NCBI RefSeq assembly: GCF_013184805.1
Contig: NZ_JAATNG010000002.1
Coordinates: 310,001-374,000 of the forward strand
Reading direction: 5' to 3'
DNA from: Pseudoruegeria sp. HB172150
GTDB lineage: Bacteria > Pseudomonadota > Alphaproteobacteria > Rhodobacterales > Rhodobacteraceae
DNA: 64,000 nt
How positions within the stretch are numbered: position 1 is the stretch's first letter; every line of letters begins with the position of its first letter. The position numbers were made by a program, and so were the translations under genes. A model generated the notes under the pieces. The model did not search any database and was not told the DNA's origin. It saw only the letters and a list, made by a program, of their open reading frames with translations. Below are positions 18,599 to 26,184 of the stretch, piece by piece.

Positions 18599-19783
18599 CT
18601 AGTTTTTCACAAACAGCCTGCGGGGCAGGTCGCAGAACGTGTCGGCCTTTCCGGACTCCCGGATCAGGATCGACTCGGTGATTTCCAGCCCCCAGGTTTC
18701 CATCCAGAGCCCCGGCATGAAATGGAACGTCATGCCCGGCTCCAGGATCGTGTCGTCCTCGGGCCGCAGCGAGATTGTCCGCTCGCCCCAGTCCGGAGGA
18801 TAGCTCAACCCGATCGGGTAGCCACAGCGCGCGCCGCGCTCGATCCCCGCCCGTTCCATCGCCGCGCCAAGGGCGTTCGCGATGTCGCTGGCCCGGTTCC
18901 CGGCGCGCGCGGCGTCCAGCCCCGCTTCCAGCCCCTCGACCAGCGCCTCCTCGCCCTTCTTGATGTGATCCGGCGGCTCGCCCAGGAAAACCGACCGGCA
19001 GAGCGGCGTGTGATAACGGCGATAGCAGCCCGACAGCTCGAAGAAGGTGCATTCGCCTTCCTGCATCGGGTCGCCGTTCCAGGTCAGGTGCGGCGCGGCG
19101 GCCGACGGGCCGGACGGCATCAGCGGCACGATGGCGGGATAGTCGCCCCAGGCATCCTCGGTCCCCTCGATGGCCGCCGCCATGATCTTCGCCGCGATCT
19201 GGTTCTTGGTCACGCCGGGTTCGGCTAGATCCACCGCCAGCATGCTGATCTTCTCGGAAATCGTCGCCGCCTTGCGCATGAAAGCGATCTCTTCACCCGA
19301 CTTCACCGCCCGCTGCCAGTTCACCAGCGCCGTCGCGTCGACCAGTTCGGCGTTCGGCAGTTCCTCGACCAGAACCGCATGTGCCTTGGCAGAGAAATAG
19401 TAATTCTCCATCTCCACCCCGATCCGCGCCGACCCCAGCCCGTGCGTCTTCAGCAGCTCCGCCAGGTGCTGCATCGGGTGTCGCTCTGTCGATTGAACGT
19501 AATTGTCGGGATAGCTCTCGATGCCCGTCCGGAACAGGTCCACCGTCCGCAGTGCCCCATGCGAATCCTGCCCACGGCCCCACCAGTAGGGTCGATCGAC
19601 CAGCGGCATAACCACCGCCTGATGCACATAGAACGACCAGCCGTCGTATCCCGTCAGCCAAGCCATATTCGACGGGTCGCTCACGATCATCACGTCGATA
19701 CCACGTCGCTCCATCGCGGCGCGCGTCTTGCTCAGGCGGCGCTTGTATTCGGCGGTGGAGAATGGCGGGATCGGGTCACTCAT
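18599..19783 (-). CDS. doeA: M24-fold hydrolase, ectoine hydrolase (DoeA/EutD)-like
   Basis: Protein of 394 aa with a creatinase-type N-terminal domain (MIVSDPSNMAWLTGYDGWSF) and a pita-bread C-terminal domain. GWSFYVHQ and HLTWNGDPMQEGE resemble DoeA/EutD, which opens ectoine to N-acetyl-diaminobutyrate. Where metal-dependent aminopeptidase P has Asp-x-Gly...Ser-Asp, this protein has ELSGCYRRYHTPLCRSVF, so the usual metal ligands appear lost, as in creatinase. GGAGGA precedes the ATG. It is upstream of argE in one operon. No other ectoine genes (doeB, doeC, doeD, ehuABCD) are present, so the substrate is uncertain. Confidence 0.72.
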   Translation of the reverse strand: MSDPIPPFSTAEYKRRLSKTRAAMERRGIDVMIVSDPSNMAWLTGYDGWSFYVHQAVVMPLVDRPYWWGRGQDSHGALRTVDLFRTGIESYPDNYVQSTERHPMQHLAELLKTHGLGSARIGVEMENYYFSAKAHAVLVEELPNAELVDATALVNWQRAVKSGEEIAFMRKAATISEKISMLAVDLAEPGVTKNQIAAKIMAAAIEGTEDAWGDYPAIVPLMPSGPSAAAPHLTWNGDPMQEGECTFFELSGCYRRYHTPLCRSVFLGEPPDHIKKGEEALVEGLEAGLDAARAGNRASDIANALGAAMERAGIERGARCGYPIGLSYPPDWGERTISLRPEDDTILEPGMTFHFMPGLWMETWGLEITESILIRESGKADTFCDLPRRLFVKN

Positions 19784-19929
19784 GCAGGTCCTCCGGGTAG
19801 GCGGTCTCGGGATCGGGACGGATGTGGGTCAATCCGAATATTTGCCAAAAATTAACGGAAAATAAGTTCAGATTTCTCACGTGCGCCGTGATTTGGCGCC
19901 AAGATAACGAGCAACCCAGAGGGTTCACC

Positions 19930-20454
19930 ATGAAACCGTCCGTTCTTCCGCGTATCGTCCTTCTATCCGGCATGGTGCTTTTCCTAGCCTCTTGCAAGCC
20001 CGGTAAGTTCAGCACGGGTCGCGCAGGCTTCAAGGCAAACTACCTGGTGGCTCGGGCTGCCCTAGAAAGCGGCCAGTACGACAGGGCGGTGCGACAATAT
20101 AGAGCATTACTGAAAGATACTGGACCGTTGGAGATGCGGATCCGCCTTGAGGAAGCTCACGCACTACTGCGCAATGGCAAGTTCGATCGTGCCGTCGAAG
20201 CGGCGCAACTTGTCGCCACGCACCTGACCGGAGCGGGCAGATCTGCGGCGCTGGCGGTGCAGGGCACAGCCGATCACGAAGCGGCTCGCTCGGCAGTTTT
20301 GCGCGGCAAGGCAGGCGCAGCTGAACTGAAGCGCATGCAATCGGCACAGGCAGCCCTGTCGGAAGTGCTGTCGATTAATCCCGAACTTGACCCTACTGGG
20401 GCGATGAAATCGCGGCTGGCTCAGATCGAACTGGAATTACGGATGGCCTTCTGA
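19930..20454 (+). CDS. TPR-like lipoprotein, TadD-like
   Basis: Protein of 174 aa with a lipoprotein signal peptide ending in a canonical lipobox (LFLASC, Cys at about 22). The mature part has two TPR-like helical pairs (ARAALESGQYDRAVRQYRALL; EEAHALLRNGKFDRAVEAAQLV). The ATG at 19930 follows AGAGG; the longer frame upstream lacks a signal peptide. Six bases separate its stop from the prepilin-peptidase frame, and pilin genes are nearby, so a TadD-like pilotin role in a Flp/Tad apparatus is a reasonable inference. Confidence 0.7.
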   Translation: MKPSVLPRIVLLSGMVLFLASCKPGKFSTGRAGFKANYLVARAALESGQYDRAVRQYRALLKDTGPLEMRIRLEEAHALLRNGKFDRAVEAAQLVATHLTGAGRSAALAVQGTADHEAARSAVLRGKAGAAELKRMQSAQAALSEVLSINPELDPTGAMKSRLAQIELELRMAF

Positions 20455-20469
20455 CGAGAGTTGGGCAAA

Positions 20470-21189
20470 ATGCCAGACTTTGTGCTCGTGGCACTATTGG
20501 TGGTCTGTCTCGGCCCGCTGGCTGGATCCTTTCTGGGTACCTTCGTAAACGGTTGGCCGGTTGGTCGCGGCCGGTGTCTGCGATGTGGAGTCCGTTTGGG
20601 TCTGTACGAGTTAATCCCCTTCAGATGGTGCCTAAATGGTGAATGCCGCCGCTGCGGTGTGCCCATCCCGAAACATCTGATTCGCATCGAGGTGGCGGCG
20701 CTGGGATTGTCGCTCTTGGCAGTTGCTCTGGCGGATAGCTTAGTGGGTCTGTTGGCATTGACGGTATATCTTTGGTGCCTTCTCGGCCTGTTCTATGCCG
20801 ACCTACTTCATTTCCGTTTGCCGGACCCGCTGACTGTCTTGCTTTTTGCAGCGGGGCTGGCGCTCGCCAGTACTGCGCCCGACTACACGCTAGAATTCGC
20901 CGTCCTGACAGCCGGAGTGGGGGCAGTTGCATTCTGGGTCGTGCGAAAAGTCTATGGCGTGTTTCGCGCGCGCGAAGGGCTTGGGATGGGCGACGTGAAA
21001 ATGATGGCCGGCCTGGGTGCCGGCCTGGGGCCCGAGCGGTTGCCGTGGACGATCCTGCTCGCTGCGGTTCTAGCGTTAATAGTTGCCAGTGTAGAACGGT
21101 GGCGTGCCGGAGAGCGGATGGATGCTGCCGCGCCATTCCCCTTCGGCAGCTATCTCGCGGGTGGCGCAGTGGTGGTGTTGACTATCTAG
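20470..21189 (+). CDS. A24 prepilin peptidase
   Basis: Inner-membrane aspartyl protease of 239 aa that cleaves prepilin leaders. It has the PilD-type N-terminal cytoplasmic loop with two cysteine pairs (CLRCG and CRRCG), then membrane segments, the first catalytic Asp in FYADLLHFRLPD and the second in the GxGD-type motif GLGMGDVKMMAGLGAGLG. A TTG start at 20461 is possible; the ATG at 20470 is better spaced from GAGAG. Its likely substrates are the two Flp-like pilins at 22.6-23.2 kb. Confidence 0.85.
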   Translation: MPDFVLVALLVVCLGPLAGSFLGTFVNGWPVGRGRCLRCGVRLGLYELIPFRWCLNGECRRCGVPIPKHLIRIEVAALGLSLLAVALADSLVGLLALTVYLWCLLGLFYADLLHFRLPDPLTVLLFAAGLALASTAPDYTLEFAVLTAGVGAVAFWVVRKVYGVFRAREGLGMGDVKMMAGLGAGLGPERLPWTILLAAVLALIVASVERWRAGERMDAAAPFPFGSYLAGGAVVVLTI

Positions 21190-21284
21190 CAACCCCGGCG
21201 GTGCCTCTTAGCACCACGGAGGCGTCGCCAAAATGAATTTGCGGTAACTGGTGCGCCCCGTGCGCGTGACAAGGAATGTCCTTC

Positions 21285-21722
21285 ATGAATAGGGTCTTAA
21301 CAAGTATCGGGTTTGGCATCTGCATCACTGCAACCGCTTCCGCGCAGCATGCACCCAGCATCGAGGCGCGGATCCAATCCACCTCGATTTCTTTTTCCGG
21401 AGGACACAACTTCACCAACGCGGCACTGATCGTAAGCGGGCCTAGAGGTTACCATCTGGAAGAAACGGCGGCACGCGGCATGCCTGTATTTCGTTTGCAG
21501 ACAGCCGGGCGCATACCGGACGGGCTGTACAGCTATACCCTGCGCGTGGCGACAGATGTGGTGGTGCTACATAGATCAACTTTGAACAATGGTCGCCTGC
21601 CCGGATCCCACCAATCCGAACTACAGCGGTTCACCCTTTCCGGTTCGTTTCGCGTGGACCACGGACTAATTGAACCGATCGGAACCCAAACAGATCGTGA
21701 TGCACAGGACGTGCTCGATTAG
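21285..21722 (+). CDS. Secreted protein of unknown function
   Basis: Protein of 145 aa with a signal peptide (MNRVLTSIGFGICITATASAQ). The mature part is rich in beta-type sequence (SISFSGGHNFTNAALIVSGPRGYHL, DGLYSYTLRVATDVV) with no recognisable domain. Two in-frame ATGs compete: 21276 abuts the only ribosome site (AAGGA at 21271-21275), whereas 21285 sits nine bases after it, so I choose 21285. It lies 95 bases after the prepilin peptidase in the same direction and may be part of the pilus locus. Function unknown. Confidence 0.55.
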   Translation: MNRVLTSIGFGICITATASAQHAPSIEARIQSTSISFSGGHNFTNAALIVSGPRGYHLEETAARGMPVFRLQTAGRIPDGLYSYTLRVATDVVVLHRSTLNNGRLPGSHQSELQRFTLSGSFRVDHGLIEPIGTQTDRDAQDVLD

Positions 21723-21734
21723 AGAGATGACGTT

Positions 21735-22490
21735 CTACACGAAGGGATCTACGGGATAACCAACGCCGGTCAGGTACAGACCGTCGGGTGGTGCGACCGG
21801 GCCACAGGCGGCTCGCTCGCGTGCCTCCAGCGCCGCTTTCACGTCCTCGGGTTTCCAGGAACCGGCGCCGACCCGTTCAATCGTTCCGACGAAGCTGCGG
21901 ACCTGATTGTGAAGGAAACTGCGGGCGCGGACGGTGACCCTGACATCGTTGCCCTCGCGGGACACTTCCACAGCATCCACAGTCTTCACCGGGGATTTGG
22001 CCTGGCATTCAGAGGCACGGAACGTCGTAAAGTCGTGCTTGCCCACAAGGAAGTCGGCGCCCACCTGCATCGCCTCGATGTCCAATTCCTGCGGCACACG
22101 CCAGGCCAATCCCTTGTCAAAGGTCAATGGGGCACGTCGGCAAGTCATACGATACACATACCGCCGTTCGATGGCTGAGAACCGTGCGTGAAAGTCCCCA
22201 TCCACACGCGCGGAGTCAACGATGGCGACGAGGTTTGGCTTCAAATGGTGGTTCAAAGCTTCCGACAGGCGAAACGGATCCCAGTCTTTCGCCATGTCGC
22301 AATGCGCCACCTGACCCACGGCATGAACCCCCGTATCAGTTCGTCCTGCGGCGGCAATCGAAGGAACACCGCATTCTAAACAGCTTAACGCGTTTTCCAC
22401 TGCAGCCTGTACAGACGGATGATCCTTTTGCCTTTGCCAGCCGGAAAAGGCGCCTCCGTGATATTCGATTTTCAAAGCATAGCGCGGCAT
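21735..22490 (-). CDS. truA: tRNA pseudouridine(38-40) synthase
   Basis: Isomerises uridines 38-40 of the tRNA anticodon arm. The 251-aa length is normal. The catalytic Asp lies in [18 protein letters not shown], with [15 protein letters not shown] at the N-terminus and [13 protein letters not shown] near the C-terminus. It is convergent with the secreted-protein gene (12-base gap) and interrupts the pilus-related genes. Confidence 0.95.
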   Translation of the reverse strand: MPRYALKIEYHGGAFSGWQRQKDHPSVQAAVENALSCLECGVPSIAAAGRTDTGVHAVGQVAHCDMAKDWDPFRLSEALNHHLKPNLVAIVDSARVDGDFHARFSAIERRYVYRMTCRRAPLTFDKGLAWRVPQELDIEAMQVGADFLVGKHDFTTFRASECQAKSPVKTVDAVEVSREGNDVRVTVRARSFLHNQVRSFVGTIERVGAGSWKPEDVKAALEARERAACGPVAPPDGLYLTGVGYPVDPFV

Positions 22491-22543
22491 GGCGCTGGAT
22501 TATCGCTCTCGGCGGGATCAGGCAAACGTTGGAGTAATGAAAT

Positions 22544-22575
22544 GAACCGCGTCGCCGTCACCGGCGCCGCGGTTC
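22544..22575 (-). terminator. Terminator-like hairpin after first pilin gene
   Basis: Inverted repeat GAACCGCG-CGCCG / CGGCG-CGCGGTTC with one T/C mismatch and a tetraloop. Read on the minus strand it is followed by ATTTCATT. It lies 22 bases past the pilin stop, ahead of truA. Confidence 0.5.
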
Positions 22576-22596
22576 GATCTGCGACGGGCAAGATGA

Positions 22597-22791
22597 TTAG
22601 TAGGTCGTCTTGACGGTCTGCGTTTCCAAGTGCGATCCGACAGCGTCGGCATAGTCGTCGGTGGCGGCACCGACCACTGTCAGCACTGCAATGCCCAGGC
22701 CGACGATCGCGGCGGTCAGGACAACCCAGTCAACGGTCACCGCTCCATCGTCATCACGCTCAAAGCGCTTTATCAATTTGAACAGTCGCAT
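22597..22791 (-). CDS. flp: Flp-type pilin, copy 1
   Basis: Prepilin of 64 aa. A short basic leader ending RDDDG (cleavage expected after Gly16) precedes the hydrophobic pilin helix AVTVDWVVLTAAIVGLGIAVL. The usual Flp Glu at +5 and Tyr at +6 are Asp and Trp here. The C-terminus ends VKTTY. It has the same length and end as the second copy 220 bases upstream. It should be processed by the prepilin peptidase at 20.5 kb. Confidence 0.8.
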   Translation of the reverse strand: MRLFKLIKRFERDDDGAVTVDWVVLTAAIVGLGIAVLTVVGAATDDYADAVGSHLETQTVKTTY

Positions 22792-22953
22792 CAGGCTCTC
22801 TCTCCGTAACTACTCGTCCCCCGAGCATCTTCCAGTGCCGTCTGGTTCCCTCCATCGGCAGAATGACCAAAACATCCGAATGAGGCGCGAATTTGGTCGG
22901 CTACGAACGTTTTCCGGGCGGGGTAGGGCGTTTGGCAGACTTTTGCCGGCCAG

Positions 22954-22983
22954 AAAAAAGGCCGCGCTTTAACAGACGCGGCC
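22954..22983 (-). terminator. Strong intrinsic terminator after second pilin gene
   Basis: On the minus strand: perfect 7-base stem GGCCGCG / CGCGGCC with a 10-base loop, followed directly by six T. It starts 28 bases after the pilin stop, so the two pilin genes are probably separate or differentially expressed units. Confidence 0.88.
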
Positions 22984-23010
22984 CATTCTCTTGATTGTCT
23001 TCGAAAGCGA

Positions 23011-23205
23011 TCAGTAGGTGGTTTTGACACCTTGTTCCGACAGAGCGGAACCGATCGTTTCGGAGTAGTCAGCGGTCGCACCGCCAACGGTGGTCAGGAC
23101 GGCGATGCCCAGGCCAACGATTGCGGCGGTCAGCACCACCCAGTCGACGGTTACGGCGCCGTCTTCGTCACGTTCAAAGCGGTTGATCAGGTTAAGCAGT
23201 TTCAT
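23011..23205 (-). CDS. flp: Flp-type pilin, copy 2
   Basis: Prepilin of 64 aa with leader ending RDEDG and the same processed N-terminus AVTVDWVVLTAAIVGLGIAVL as copy 1; the last third differs (DYSETIGSALSEQGVKTTY). I start at 23205 (GGAGAAAGACT upstream), not at the long upstream frame. It has its own strong terminator. Tandem duplicate of copy 1 by sequence. Confidence 0.82.
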   Translation of the reverse strand: MKLLNLINRFERDEDGAVTVDWVVLTAAIVGLGIAVLTTVGGATADYSETIGSALSEQGVKTTY

Positions 23206-23428
23206 AGTCTTTCTCCATTGCACGGTCTGACGCGGGCCGGCCTCTCCGGGACAGGAATAATCGGCGGCTACAAGGAGAAAGTTAACGTGGGATCGGGGCG
23301 GAAATTTGGCGCAGTCGGGTCCATTTCCGGAAGATCTGACTGGATTTACAGGGTTTTCTGGAAACAGTCCGGAACTCTTTGATTCGCGCGAAACCGCGCA
23401 TAAAGTGGCCGCAACTCCGGAGGGCTGC

Positions 23429-24964
23429 ATGCTTCGTTTCACAAAATTCTTTCTTGCCGGTTGCATTGTTGGCAGCGCGGGTGCCGCTCACGCGGGCCTC
23501 GAAATCTGCAACGAAACCGATTTCGTCCAGAGTGTTTCAATTGGCTATAAGGGCGATGCCGATTGGGTTTCCGAAGGGTGGTGGAACGTCGAGCCGGGCG
23601 ACTGCACCACGGTGGTCGGCGGCAACCTGCAGAAACGGTACTACTACTATCGGGCAGAAGTGGATGGTGGTGATTTCGCTGGCGAAAACTACATGTTCTG
23701 CACCACGCCAGAAGAGTACGAGATCCTAGGCGACTCCAATTGCGAAAGCAGGGGCTACGACAGCGAGTCGTTTCGGGAAATCGATACCGGCGAAACTGCG
23801 ACTGATTTCACATACACACTTGTGAACGAGGACGGTTCACCTCGCAGTTCCGGCGGTCCCGCCAACACAACAGCGGACGGCGAGGATGGCTTGAACATCT
23901 GTAACGAGACCGAAGAGATCCAAAGCGTATCGATTGGCTATCAGAACGACGATGGCTTCGTTTCCGAAGGCTGGTGGAACATAGAGCCTGGAGCGTGTGC
24001 CAAGGTACTCTCTGGTGAGTTGCAACAACGGTTTTATTATTACCGTGCTGAGGTGGATGCGGGCCCGTTCGAAGGCGAAGGCTACATGTTCTGCACTACG
24101 CCCGAAGTTTACTCCATCCAGGGCGATACGGACTGCGAAGCGCGTGGATATGACAGCGAAAGCTTCTCGGAGATCGACACTGGCCCGACCGCGAGAACGT
24201 ACACCCACTATATCAACGCAGACGGCGCCTCTGCTCCGCCCGTAGAAACGGTGACGTCGACTGACATCATCGATGATGCTGGTGCGGGCCTTGAGATCTG
24301 CAACGATACAGACTTCATTCAGGCCGTGACAGTTGGCTATCAGGGCGCAGATGACTGGACTTCCGAGGGCTGGTGGAACATTGATCCTGGCGATTGTGCC
24401 ATGCCGACCCTCGATGGGGTGAACCGGCGCTACTTTTACTACCGCGCCGAAGTGGACGGCGGCCCGTTCGAGGGAGAGAGCTACTATTTCTGCACTAGCC
24501 CAGAGGCATTCACCATCGCCGGCGATGCAGAATGCGAGGCGCGCGGCTATGTCCGAGAGGACTACCGTGAGATCGACACAGGCGGCGAGACGGGAATCTA
24601 TACGCTGACGCTTGTAACTTCGGATGTTCCTGACATGCCGCCCTCCGTCGACGGTGACGGTGACGGTGACGGCGACGTCCTGGATAGCCCCTTTGCCGAG
24701 GACACGGCTTCCGAACCGGATGATCCCAGCTTTGACTTCGGCTTGCCTGGCGATGGGAACGGCGAAGAATCAGAGGTCGAGTCAGAATCGTCAAACAATG
24801 CCGAACTCGTAGACGAGGCAGAACCAGTTGTGGGACCGGAAACCAAACCCGAAAGTGAGGTATTGGCGCCGCCAGAGTCCGAGAACGTAGTCGAAGAGCC
24901 AGAGAATGCGGAGGAAAAAAGTTCCCCGGCGCCGACCCGACGCGGTGGATCGCGGGGCGGATAG
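23429..24964 (+). CDS. Secreted protein with three tandem DUF1036 domains
   Basis: Protein of 511 aa. The signal peptide ends at about residue 22 (GAAHAG). Three copies of a DUF1036-type domain follow at about 23-132, 154-263 and 287-396. Each has GWWN(V/I)-x-PG-x-C, YYYRAEVD and EIDTG segments and four cysteines spaced 32, 32 and 14 residues apart (27/59/91/105; 158/190/222/236; 291/323/355/369), suggesting two disulfides per domain in the periplasm. A DGDGDGDGD stretch and a long acidic Glu/Pro/Ser-rich tail (about 400-511) end in RRGGSRGG. AGGG precedes the ATG. A fourth copy lies in the next gene one base downstream. Function of DUF1036 is not known to me. Confidence 0.8.
   Translation: MLRFTKFFLAGCIVGSAGAAHAGLEICNETDFVQSVSIGYKGDADWVSEGWWNVEPGDCTTVVGGNLQKRYYYYRAEVDGGDFAGENYMFCTTPEEYEILGDSNCESRGYDSESFREIDTGETATDFTYTLVNEDGSPRSSGGPANTTADGEDGLNICNETEEIQSVSIGYQNDDGFVSEGWWNIEPGACAKVLSGELQQRFYYYRAEVDAGPFEGEGYMFCTTPEVYSIQGDTDCEARGYDSESFSEIDTGPTARTYTHYINADGASAPPVETVTSTDIIDDAGAGLEICNDTDFIQAVTVGYQGADDWTSEGWWNIDPGDCAMPTLDGVNRRYFYYRAEVDGGPFEGESYYFCTSPEAFTIAGDAECEARGYVREDYREIDTGGETGIYTLTLVTSDVPDMPPSVDGDGDGDGDVLDSPFAEDTASEPDDPSFDFGLPGDGNGEESEVESESSNNAELVDEAEPVVGPETKPESEVLAPPESENVVEEPENAEEKSSPAPTRRGGSRGG
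24650..24676 (+). repeat. GACGGT hexamer repeat inside coding sequence
   Basis: Four and a half head-to-tail copies of GACGGT (the last with one change) encode alternating Asp-Gly in the linker after the third DUF1036 domain. Copy number could vary by slippage without frameshift. The D/G pattern could also bind calcium. Confidence 0.8.
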
Positions 24965-24965
24965 G

Positions 24966-26156
24966 ATGAACCGAGGCTGGCCATTTCAGGGTGTTCTGGT
25001 TCAGTTGGTGCTATGGTTTTGTCTATCTGTTGACGCCGAAGCCGGCCTCAACATCTGCAACGAAACGGATCTCGTGCAGACTGTCGCGATCGGCTTTAAA
25101 GGCGAGACTAACTGGACGTCTGAAGGTTGGTGGAACATCGATCCGGACGATTGTGCGACAGTCCTCGGTGGCGACCTGGACAAGCGGTACTACTATTATT
25201 ACGCCGAGTCTGATGCTGCCAGTTTCCAGGGGCAGGATTATCAGTTCTGTGCTGATGACGAAGTCTTCACCATTGTTGGGGATACCGACTGCGAGAGCCG
25301 CGGTTTCGAGACGCTGTCGATGCGAGAGATCGACACTGGTGAAACGGCAACGGACTTTACACTGACCTTGGTTGACGATGGCGGCGCGCCGGATAGCGAG
25401 AGCAAGGTCGCGCCTAAGATCGAGGATGGCGGTCCGACCACGGGTGGCATCGGAACCGGCGGCTCGCGCGGCCCGGGTGGTCCTGCCGATGGCCAACCGG
25501 TGAACGAAGTCGTCCAAGACACGACCATCGTACCGCCGGAAGAGTCTGAAATGACTGTTTTGCCGGAGGACCTGATCACTGACCTTGCTGAAGGTCGGCA
25601 TGGGAAAGGCTTCGAGACCATCGCGCTTTTTCAAGGATGCGAATTGGCAGAGGGACGGGATTTTTGTTCTTTTCATGCTGGGGAATGGAAGATGCGCGTC
25701 TTCTATCGGGGTCCTACACCAGATACGTTGATGTATGCGCTTGAGGAATTACCGGTGAATATGCCCGTCCTGCTTAAAGGTGACATGGTTGAAACACACG
25801 GAAACTTCGCGGCAATCGTGGTGCGTGGCGTGGTGCCGAAGCCGGGCGAAGACGAAAACTCGCGATTGCGGGCGATGTTGCAAGGCGACTGGCGCGAGCA
25901 GGGCACCGGGCACTGGGAAATGACGGTGCTCGGTTCCGAAATATACTATCGGCAGGACGGCGATTTCTCGACGTCTCGCTTTTTCCGGATTCAAGAGATT
26001 TGTGATGGCTCCGGAGGTGAAGGACCGTTCCTCGTTCAGATCAACTCGGAAACAAACCGCCGCACCTGCTACCGGATTGCTCGGGCCGACAGCACGGCGC
26101 TGGAGCTGACGGACGTGCGGCGTGGGCGGACGACTGTCTATCAGCGGATGCGATAA
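24966..26156 (+). CDS. Secreted DUF1036 protein with unrecognised C-terminal domain
   Basis: Protein of 396 aa starting one base after the previous stop, so co-transcribed and probably coupled. After a signal peptide (about 1-26) comes one DUF1036 domain (27-136) with cysteines 31/63/95/109, the same 32-32-14 spacing as in the upstream protein. A Gly/Pro-rich linker (GGIGTGGSRGPGGPADGQPV) leads to a C-terminal domain of about 190 residues that I do not recognise (FQGCELAEGRDFCSFHAGEWKM, MLQGDWREQGTGHWEMTV, CYRIARADSTALELTDV). The last part resembles small secreted beta-barrel proteins that hold a W-x-x-(D) strand pattern, but that is weak. Convergent with the Hsp70-like gene. Confidence 0.75.
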   Translation: MNRGWPFQGVLVQLVLWFCLSVDAEAGLNICNETDLVQTVAIGFKGETNWTSEGWWNIDPDDCATVLGGDLDKRYYYYYAESDAASFQGQDYQFCADDEVFTIVGDTDCESRGFETLSMREIDTGETATDFTLTLVDDGGAPDSESKVAPKIEDGGPTTGGIGTGGSRGPGGPADGQPVNEVVQDTTIVPPEESEMTVLPEDLITDLAEGRHGKGFETIALFQGCELAEGRDFCSFHAGEWKMRVFYRGPTPDTLMYALEELPVNMPVLLKGDMVETHGNFAAIVVRGVVPKPGEDENSRLRAMLQGDWREQGTGHWEMTVLGSEIYYRQDGDFSTSRFFRIQEICDGSGGEGPFLVQINSETNRRTCYRIARADSTALELTDVRRGRTTVYQRMR

Positions 26157-26184
26157 AGAGGCCGAACGCCCAGCTTTCCTCCGA

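Noticed and set aside
18599-19783. Annotation as metal-dependent Xaa-Pro aminopeptidase
   Set aside because: The fold fits M24, but metal-ligand positions read Glu...His-Thr-Pro instead of Asp...Asp, so a creatinase/DoeA-type enzyme is preferred.
23429-24964. DNA-level tandem repeat or CRISPR-like array in the DUF1036 gene
   Set aside because: The periodicity is in protein domains of about 132 codons with diverged DNA, not short direct repeats with spacers.
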